Origin: CAVPGH01 sp046726955
Lineage (GTDB): Bacteria; Acidobacteriota; Vicinamibacteria; Fen-336
Length of the DNA: 6,357 bases
Assembly (NCBI GenBank): GCA_046726955.1
Contig: JBKPBQ010000188.1
Location: 1 to 6,357 of the forward strand
Direction of reading: 5' to 3'
This document shows, one piece after another, positions 1-5,418 of this stretch. The notes below the pieces were generated by a model. The model was not told the DNA's origin, searched no databases, and saw nothing but the letters and a program-made list of their open reading frames with translations. The stretch's first letter is position 1; the number at the start of each line of letters is the position of its first letter. Made by a program: the position numbers and the translations under genes.

Positions 1-790
1 GCGCCTTCGCGTAGGCCATGCCGAGCAGGAAGTTCGCCTGGAGCTGCGCGACGACCGGCCCCCGGAGCTCCCACTCCAGGTCGAACATGTTGTCGCGCAT
101 CTCGTCGCTGACGGTGTAGCCGCCCACGAACGCGGTCTCGCCGTCGATGATCCAGACCTTGCGGTGGTCGTAGCGCCCGACGACGAAGTCGCTTCCCCTG
201 TGCCAGGCGATGCCCCGGACGTAGCGGAGCTTCTTTCCGTGCTCGTCCTGGCAGCTCCCCTTCTTGATCGCGTTGTCGAAGTGACGGTCGAAACCGCCGG
301 TCAGATACCATCCCTTCTGCTTGAACCACATGTCGTTGACCGCGACGTTCACGCTCACCCCGCGGCGCGCCGCCGCGCAGAGCGTGTCGATCAGCTCGAA
401 CCCGAAGGTCTCGGCCTTGTGGAACGGCACGAGCTCGTCCACCTGCCATCCGATCATCGTGATGTCGATGGACTGGCGGGCCCCCCGGATCGCGCCCAGG
501 ATCGCGGTCCAGGAATCCCGGACCCCGACCCTCACGTCCACGCGGTTCTGGCCCGTGGTCGGGTAGCTGAGCGCCACGAGGCTGGCGGGCACGGCCTCCC
601 CACGAACGACGAACCGCTCGTAGATCGCGCGCGCCTCCGCCACCCCCTTCGTCCAGTCGGGATCGGCGAAGGCCGCCGGCACGCCACGAGCCGCGTACGA
701 GTCGGGGAGTGGACCGAGCGCGTCCGCGGCGGCCGCCGTCGGGGCCGGTGCCGCCAGGACGAGGCAGAGCAGCGACCTAGCGCTGCGCAA
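1..790 (-). CDS. Exported phospholipase D superfamily protein (cardiolipin synthase-like), C-terminus cut by window edge
   Basis: The 263 visible codons encode the N-terminal half of a PLD-fold phosphodiesterase or phosphatidyltransferase. Residues 1-22 look like a Sec signal peptide: arginines at 2 and 5, a hydrophobic LLCLVLAA core and an Ala-rich cleavage region before Asp23. Residues 92-118 (DSWTAILGAIRGARQSIDI and following) match the strand that opens a PLD domain. A complete HKD motif follows, HRKVWIID with H209, K211 and D216, then the usual FVGGYTVSDE and a GPVVAQLQANF segment. PLD enzymes normally carry two HKD motifs; the second should lie beyond base 1. The start is uncertain. TTG at 790 is chosen because it gives a sensible signal peptide and no ATG or GTG lies between the preceding in-frame stop and it; the purine-rich GAGGGG before it is too close to be a good ribosome site. 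The gene follows the EEP gene by 21 bases, so co-transcription is likely. The substrate (phospholipid or nucleic acid) cannot be told. The fold is sure; the start is not. Confidence 0.85.
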   Translation of the reverse strand, partial: MRSARSLLCLVLAAPAPTAAAADALGPLPDSYAARGVPAAFADPDWTKGVAEARAIYERFVVRGEAVPASLVALSYPTTGQNRVDVRVGVRDSWTAILGAIRGARQSIDITMIGWQVDELVPFHKAETFGFELIDTLCAAARRGVSVNVAVNDMWFKQKGWYLTGGFDRHFDNAIKKGSCQDEHGKKLRYVRGIAWHRGSDFVVGRYDHRKVWIIDGETAFVGGYTVSDEMRDNMFDLEWELRGPVVAQLQANFLLGMAYAKA

Positions 791-811
791 GCCCCTCGCT
801 CGCGGCCCGAG

Positions 812-1696
812 TCATCGGGGCCCCTCCCCCTCCCCCGCGTCGATGAGCGCCCATACGGGATGGTGGTCGCTCGCCTTCTTGTTGTCCCGGACGATCCCCA
901 CGGCGGGACCGGGAGTGGCCGCGCCCAGTCCTTTCGTGAAGACGTGATCGTAGGCCAGATGCAGAACTCCCACCTCGGTGGTCGTGGCGCCCACGTAGCG
1001 CGTGAGCCACGTGTAGCCGCCCTTCACGAATTGCTCGCCCAGCCCGTGGGAGTTGAGGTCGCCGGCGATCACCACGGGATCACGCGAGTCGGCGGCGTCC
1101 GCGAGCAGGGTCGCGACCTCGTCCCGCCTGCCCGCGCCGGACACGCCGAAAGGAGCCGGGAGGTGAACGGAGTAGACGCGGATGCGCTCGTCGCCCCGCA
1201 TCAGCGTCGCTCCAATCGCGGCGCGCCTCAGCCCCGTTCCCCGGGCGCCGTGCGGCAGCAGGACCTTACGCGGCTCGACGAGCGGCCACGGCGAGAGCAG
1301 TGCGCAGCCGAAGTCGCGACCCGAGCTCGGATGGACGCCTCCAGGCGCATAGACGGAGTTGAGGCCGAGCGCCGCGGCGATCTTGTCCACTCCCGGCGCG
1401 TCCATCTCCTGGAGCGCGAGGACGTCGAGCCCCTGGAGAACCGCGGTGTCCTGCAGGACGGCGATGGCCCGGTCCACGTGGATGGCATACTCGATGTTGA
1501 AGGTGACCACGCGCAGCCGCCGGGCACCGGTTGCCTCGGGGACCTGCCGCGCATACTGGGTCTCGTACATCGGGCCTTCTGGGTCGAGGTAGTTGCGGGC
1601 GGTTCCGCAGCCTGTGCCGGCAAGGGCCAGGACGACCGCGGCTGCGCAGCGGAGCCCGAGGAAACTCGCACGATCAGGGGGTTCCGCCAAATCCAT
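812..1696 (-). CDS. Endonuclease/exonuclease/phosphatase (EEP, DNase I-like) family probable lipoprotein
   Basis: This 294-residue protein carries the full set of EEP metal-dependent phosphodiesterase motifs: VVTFNIEYA with N67, LALQEMD with E97, YSVHLPAP with H178, VIAGDLNSHG with D213 and N215, LAYDHVF with D250 and H251, and SDHHP with D277 and H278. The catalytic core is therefore intact and the protein is probably active. Residues 10-29 are hydrophobic and end in LAGTGC, which fits a lipoprotein cleavage site with Cys30 as the lipidated residue; the -3 Gly is permitted but not ideal. The mature protein would start CGTARNYLDPEGP, a form I associate with EEP lipoproteins of Gram-negative bacteria. 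ATG at 1696 is the only good start, because an in-frame TGA lies four codons upstream; no clear ribosome site precedes it. EEP substrates range from DNA and RNA to sphingomyelin and phosphoinositides, and nothing here decides between them. The PLD gene follows at once. Confidence 0.88.
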   Translation of the reverse strand: MDLAEPPDRASFLGLRCAAAVVLALAGTGCGTARNYLDPEGPMYETQYARQVPEATGARRLRVVTFNIEYAIHVDRAIAVLQDTAVLQGLDVLALQEMDAPGVDKIAAALGLNSVYAPGGVHPSSGRDFGCALLSPWPLVEPRKVLLPHGARGTGLRRAAIGATLMRGDERIRVYSVHLPAPFGVSGAGRRDEVATLLADAADSRDPVVIAGDLNSHGLGEQFVKGGYTWLTRYVGATTTEVGVLHLAYDHVFTKGLGAATPGPAVGIVRDNKKASDHHPVWALIDAGEGEGPR

Positions 1697-1822
1697 GCGT
1701 GGCGCCGATGTTCATGTCCCGAGGGCCGATCCTCTTTCCTCGCGCGATCGAGCGTCGACCCGGCCGTCCGGAAGGCCCGCATAGAAGTAGACGAAGAACC
1801 GCAAGGTATGGTCGGGGTGATA
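1697..1822. other. Intergenic spacer between the purine enzyme gene and the EEP gene
   Basis: This 126-base gap holds no gene I can support. I looked for a rho-independent terminator after the purine enzyme stop. Only short GC inverted repeats such as GGCC...GGCC are present, with no T-run after them on the minus strand. No convincing -35/-10 pair was found for the EEP gene either. Read-through from the purine enzyme gene into the EEP gene is therefore possible but not shown. Confidence 0.5.
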
Positions 1823-3274
1823 TCAGCGGACGAACGACTCCCGGCGCGAGGCTTCGGACAGCGGAATCAGGTAGCGCGCGGGATCCTGGGCGATCTTCGC
1901 TTGCGCGCTCTTGAGGTCGTGCTCGCCGGCGTAGCTCACCGCGGACTGCAGGTGCCCGCGCAGGCGGCCCAGGATGGTCACGACGCTCCCCACGTACGGC
2001 ACGCGCACGGACTGCCCTTCCGCGGGGGTGCGGAGCGCCTCGGCGAGCTGCTCGGCGTCCGTGCCGTCCGCCACCGCCTCCGGCGAGGTCATGCCGCGAT
2101 AGAGCTTCATCTTCTGGCGCGTCGCCGGGTCCTCGACCATCATGCCGGGAGCCTCGTCGGTCCCCGAGAGCAGGCTCCCGAGCATCACCATGGACGCTCC
2201 GCAAGCGATGGCGAGGAACACGTCCTTGTCGTCGTGCACGCCGCCGTCGGCGATGACGGGCACGCGGCCCTCGGTGGCGACGTAGGCCTCGCGCACGGCC
2301 TGGAGCTGGGGAACGCCCGCGCCCGTCTCCAGCCGCGTGCGGCATCCACGTCCGGGTCCGACGCCGACCTTGATCGCGTCGACGCCCAGCGAGACGAGCC
2401 AGCGCGTCGCCTCGGCGGTGGCCACGTTGCCGACCACGAGGGGGACGCCGGCGAAGCGCTTCCGGAACTCACGCACCGCGGTCTCCACCACCGCGGAATC
2501 GGCGTGGGCCACGTCGAGGAGGATGCAGTCCACTTCCTGGGCGAGGAGCGCCGCCGCGCGCTCCAGGCAGTCGCCCGTGGCGCCGATGGCCGCGCCCACG
2601 CGCAGCCGTCCCCGCGTGTCCTTGGAGGAGTGCGGCTTCTGCTTGAACAGCTTGAGGTCCCGCATGGTGATGAGGCCGCGGATCTTGTTCCCTTCGTCCA
2701 CGAGCGGCAGCTTCTCCACTCGATGGTCGAACATCACCTGCTGAGCTTCCTCGATCGCGACGGAAGGCGGGCGCGTGGCGAGCCGCTCCCGGGGCGTCAT
2801 GAAGTCGCTCACCGGGCGGTCCTCGGCGGTCCGGTCGAGGGGCATGTCGCGGTGGGAGAGGATCCCGGCGAGGAGCCCGCTCCCCTTCGCCTCCTCGATC
2901 AGGATCCCGCTCGCGTTGTGCCGGCGGATCATCTGCCGTGCCTGGGAGATCGTCGCCGTCTTCGGCAGCAGCACCGGCTCCGAGATCACGTAGGAGTGGC
3001 GCGTCTTCACGTAGCGCACATGCTCCGCCTGCTCCGCGATCGTGCAGTTGCGGTGCAGGAAGCCCAGCGCGCCCTCGAGGGCGAGCGTCTTCGCCATCTC
3101 CTCTCCGACCACGGTGTCCATGTTCGCGCCCACGATGGGCAGCGACAGCGATACCCCCGGCAGCAGGGGCATCGTGAGGTCCACGTGCCGCCGCGAGCCC
3201 ACGGGCGTGTGCTGCGGCCGGAACAGGAAGTCGTCGAACGTCCGGCCGACGAAGAGGGGCTCCAGCTCCTTCAC
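1823..3274 (-). CDS. IMP dehydrogenase/GMP reductase family protein with two CBS domains; probably GMP reductase rather than IMP dehydrogenase
   Basis: This 483-residue TIM-barrel purine nucleotide oxidoreductase is of typical guaB length. The barrel opens with TFDDFLFRP (12-20). A CBS pair is inserted at about 96-144 and 155-210, each closing with a GILSHRD or GLITMRD segment. The barrel resumes with LDVAHADS (253-260), the phosphate and catalytic loop GVGPGRGCRTR (304-314, nucleophile Cys311, Thr313) and IADGG (341-345, Asp343 for ribose). From family knowledge, IMP dehydrogenase makes XMP from IMP with NAD and uses an Arg-Tyr dyad in a long flap; GMP reductase turns GMP into IMP with NADPH and uses Cys, Thr and Glu. 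Here the flap is short: between RGMTSPEAV and AEGQSVRVPYVG (418-429, Glu419) there is no Arg-Tyr pair. ANMDTV (50-55) and LDVA also look like GMP reductase. A CBS-bearing GMP reductase is known as actinobacterial GuaB1 and in trypanosomatids. Automated pipelines would probably call this guaB. The start is GTG, with an in-frame TAG seven codons upstream and no ribosome site. The superfamily is certain; the GMP reductase reading is inferred. Confidence 0.95.
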   Translation of the reverse strand: MKELEPLFVGRTFDDFLFRPQHTPVGSRRHVDLTMPLLPGVSLSLPIVGANMDTVVGEEMAKTLALEGALGFLHRNCTIAEQAEHVRYVKTRHSYVISEPVLLPKTATISQARQMIRRHNASGILIEEAKGSGLLAGILSHRDMPLDRTAEDRPVSDFMTPRERLATRPPSVAIEEAQQVMFDHRVEKLPLVDEGNKIRGLITMRDLKLFKQKPHSSKDTRGRLRVGAAIGATGDCLERAAALLAQEVDCILLDVAHADSAVVETAVREFRKRFAGVPLVVGNVATAEATRWLVSLGVDAIKVGVGPGRGCRTRLETGAGVPQLQAVREAYVATEGRVPVIADGGVHDDKDVFLAIACGASMVMLGSLLSGTDEAPGMMVEDPATRQKMKLYRGMTSPEAVADGTDAEQLAEALRTPAEGQSVRVPYVGSVVTILGRLRGHLQSAVSYAGEHDLKSAQAKIAQDPARYLIPLSEASRRESFVR

Positions 3275-3280
3275 GAAATC

Positions 3281-3309
3281 ATTGTGGCACGGCTAGGCAG
3301 GGTGATGAA
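3281..3309 (-). promoter_or_regulatory. Weak promoter candidate for a leaderless purine enzyme transcript
   Basis: On the minus strand CACAAT (3286-3281) matches four of six bases of a TATAAT box and ends six bases before the GTG start at 3274. Seventeen bases upstream sits TTCATC (3309-3304), a poor -35 match at three of six. The absence of any Shine-Dalgarno sequence before this GTG would fit a leaderless mRNA. The match is weak enough to be chance. Confidence 0.2.
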
Positions 3310-3320
3310 AAGTGTCCTCG

Positions 3321-3345
3321 CGCGGCGCGCGACGTCGCGCGCGCG
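3321..3345. repeat. 18-bp perfect palindrome in a GC hairpin between two genes
   Basis: GCGCGCGACGTCGCGCGC at 3325-3342 is its own reverse complement. As RNA it can form a seven-pair all-GC stem around an ACGT loop, and three more GC pairs outside if base 3324 is bulged, giving 3321-3345. It lies between the glycosyltransferase stop (3376) and the purine enzyme start (3274). It could help end transcription of the glycosyltransferase unit, but there is no T-run directly after it on the minus strand; CTTTTC comes only about eight bases later. It could equally be an operator for a dimeric regulator. GC-rich DNA makes CG palindromes easier to obtain by chance. Confidence 0.5.
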
Positions 3346-3375
3346 TCTGTCAACGGCTGCTTTTTCAGCACCCTG

Positions 3376-5418
3376 CTAGCGAAGGGGCGCGTGGCGTGAG
3401 GCCAGGAGGACCCGCCAGTACCAGTCCTCGCGGTCGGTCTTCGGGTCCTTGGCGAGCACCCGCGCGCGCTCCGGCCATCCGAGGTGCGGGTCCAGCCACT
3501 CGCTCCACGGCGCGCGCTCCTCGGCCGGCTGCGCCGGGTGCAGCAGCAGCTCCCCGAGCGTCCAGGGATCCGCGGACGCGTAGGGGGCGATCCGCACGGC
3601 CGCCACGCGGCGTCCCCCGAGAGGCACGGCGAGGAGGTCGTGGTCGAGCACCGCCTGGGGATGGCCGTTCACCCACCGCAGATCCTCGCGCTCTTCGCGG
3701 CGACGCCGGCGGGCCACCGTCTCGAACGTCGATCCGTCCGCGCTCACCTCCACGTCGAGGCTTCGCAGGAGCCTCGGGCCGTCGAGGCCGGCCACGAGCG
3801 TGATCGCGTCGAGCGCGCGGGGCTCGGGGAGCCGGAAGACGGTCGGGGCCTGGGGATCGGGAGTGAGCGCGCTCTCGAGGTTCCCGTCCCCCGCCCGTCC
3901 CGCGTCCGGCCAAGGCTCGACCGTCGCGCCGAAGGGAGGCCGGAAGTCGTGGTAGAGGGTCGCGGCCCCGGCCTCCGTGCGCTTCCACGTCCCGCCTAAC
4001 GCACCCAGCGCGTCCTCGAAGGCCCTGGGCGACGGCAGGTCCGTGGGGATCGCGGGCGTGAGGACCCAGGCCACGTCCTTGGCGAAGCGGACCTCGTCGA
4101 GCAGCGGGAGCGGGTAGTGCCGGAAGCGCTCGTTCCAGGGCTGGGAGACCACGACCCGCTCGCCGCTCTCCCAGGTCATGCGGTAGGCGGGACCGTAGGA
4201 GGCATAGGCGTGGTGGAGCGCGTGTCCCTCGAGGAAGCGGAGCGCCGGAGCGAGGTCCGCGAGCAGGAACGGAGGCTCGGTGCGGTCCGCGCCCCGCCAG
4301 GCTTCGAGGAGCTTCGAGCCCGCGGCGAGATGCAGCCCGGCCAGAGCGAGGACCGCGACCAGGCTGCGTCGCGGACGACCGGCAGCCACGAACGCCCAGG
4401 CCGCGAGGACGGCCAGCGGCAGGTAGATCGGGGTGAGAAAGCGGATCGTGTGGGGCGCGGAGCGCACCGGCAGCGCGAAGGCGATGACGCCGAGGGCGGC
4501 GGTGGCGAGGAGGAAGGCCGCGGGCGGGTGGGCGACGGCGCGCCGTGCGGCGAGGATCAGCAGCAGGCCATAGACGAGGATGAGGCCGGCGGCGATGGGT
4601 GCGGGACTCCGCAGGACGAAGTCCTCCGAGTCGGCGACGACGGGAACGTGAGTGCCCAGGACGCCGCCCAGGGGCTCGTAGAGCCTCGGCACCACTTCGC
4701 GCAGATGGCCGAGCGTCGTCTGCTCGCGGTCGGCCACCCGCACGATGCGCGTGGCCTGCCAGTCCGCGAGGGCGCCCATCCACCAGGGCGCGCTCGTCAC
4801 CACCATCGCCCCGAGGGCGACGAGCAGCGCGCGGCGCCGGCCCCGGGCCCGGCCGAACAGGTAGACGGCGCTCATGGCGACGACGCTCACGGACATGAGG
4901 TGGGTCCACACCGCGAGCCCGGCGAGGGCGCCCACGAGCACCAGGCTCGCCGTCGGAATCTCTCCCCGGCCGAGCTTCTCGCCGAGGCGCAGCGACAGGA
5001 CGAGGATCGCCCCGCAGAGCGCGAGCGTCGTCGCGTAGAAGGGCGGAGGGAGGGCCGACATCAGCAGGAAGTAAGGCGGCGGACAGGCGAGGAGCAGCGC
5101 CGCCGGAAAGGCCGCGTCCTCGTGGAGGGCGCGGCCGAGCGCCCACGCGATCGGCACGAGGGCGAGCCCCAGGAGGAAGACGGGAAGGCGTAGCGCGTCT
5201 GTCGTCGAGCCGAGGACGAGAACGAACGGCGTCGCCACCCAGGCGTCGAGTGGCGAGCCGTACGGCTGTCCCCACATCGTCGTGCCCACGCCGGGATGCC
5301 GCGCCATTAGGCCGATGATCGCGGTGTCGGCGTCTACCGGCGTGCGGAGGGATTCGATCCAGAAGGGCACGCGCACGAGCAGGCCGACGAGGATCGCGAA
5401 GGGGAGCCGCCACCTCAC
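3376..5418 (-). CDS. GT39-like integral membrane glycosyltransferase with C-terminal discoidin-like (F5/8 type C) domain
   Basis: This 680-residue protein has a membrane half and a soluble half. Residues 1-370 hold about ten hydrophobic segments (for example 4-20, 104-122, 156-184, 274-292, 327-347). The first outer loop has DADTAIIGLMARH (29-41) and GQPYGSPLDAW (50-60). The acidic pair there corresponds to the catalytic acidic loop of GT-C enzymes that use polyprenyl-phosphate sugars. APWWMGAL and HTIRFLTPIYLPL also fit GT39/PMT-like proteins. Residues 370-505 form a soluble region. Residues 510-627 resemble an F5/8 type C fold: FRLPEPRALDAITL, the SLDVEVSADGSTFETV strand pair and AVRIAPYASADPWTLGEL. 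This fold often binds carbohydrate. The start is GTG at 5418, which overlaps the upstream stop as GTGA and has a strong Shine-Dalgarno sequence. An open frame continues upstream of this GTG but there it only shadows the neighbour. The sugar and acceptor are unknown. Confidence 0.85.
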   Translation of the reverse strand: MRWRLPFAILVGLLVRVPFWIESLRTPVDADTAIIGLMARHPGVGTTMWGQPYGSPLDAWVATPFVLVLGSTTDALRLPVFLLGLALVPIAWALGRALHEDAAFPAALLLACPPPYFLLMSALPPPFYATTLALCGAILVLSLRLGEKLGRGEIPTASLVLVGALAGLAVWTHLMSVSVVAMSAVYLFGRARGRRRALLVALGAMVVTSAPWWMGALADWQATRIVRVADREQTTLGHLREVVPRLYEPLGGVLGTHVPVVADSEDFVLRSPAPIAAGLILVYGLLLILAARRAVAHPPAAFLLATAALGVIAFALPVRSAPHTIRFLTPIYLPLAVLAAWAFVAAGRPRRSLVAVLALAGLHLAAGSKLLEAWRGADRTEPPFLLADLAPALRFLEGHALHHAYASYGPAYRMTWESGERVVVSQPWNERFRHYPLPLLDEVRFAKDVAWVLTPAIPTDLPSPRAFEDALGALGGTWKRTEAGAATLYHDFRPPFGATVEPWPDAGRAGDGNLESALTPDPQAPTVFRLPEPRALDAITLVAGLDGPRLLRSLDVEVSADGSTFETVARRRRREEREDLRWVNGHPQAVLDHDLLAVPLGGRRVAAVRIAPYASADPWTLGELLLHPAQPAEERAPWSEWLDPHLGWPERARVLAKDPKTDREDWYWRVLLASRHAPLR

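Noticed and set aside
1712..1822. Open stretch in frame after the purine enzyme stop (YHPDHTLRFFVYFYAGLPDG and on) that might be a small gene
   Set aside because: It has no ATG or GTG, only a TTG without a ribosome site, about 30 codons, and no recognisable feature.
3325..3353. Perfect TTGACA on the minus strand (3353-3348) as a -35 box
   Set aside because: The position 17 bases downstream falls inside the GCGCGC palindrome and no -10-like hexamer is found at workable spacing.
3356..3369. Small hairpin GCTG-CTTTTT-CAGC just after the second glycosyltransferase stop
   Set aside because: A four-pair stem is too weak, and on the minus strand the loop run is A, not T, so it is not a terminator for the minus-strand gene.
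164..3379. Plus-strand open frame of over 1000 codons opposite the PLD, EEP and purine enzyme genes
   Set aside because: It is rich in Arg, His, Val and Ala, shows no domain or membrane pattern, and lies antisense to three genes with clear family motifs. High GC with few stop codons explains it.
4117..5193. Plus-strand 358-codon frame
   Set aside because: It is a highly charged, low-complexity shadow of the second glycosyltransferase gene with no motif or ribosome site.
3365..5413. Second long minus-strand frame overlapping the second glycosyltransferase
   Set aside because: Its translation is Arg/Pro/Ala-rich and without motifs, while the other frame has clear helices, the acidic loop and a good ribosome site.
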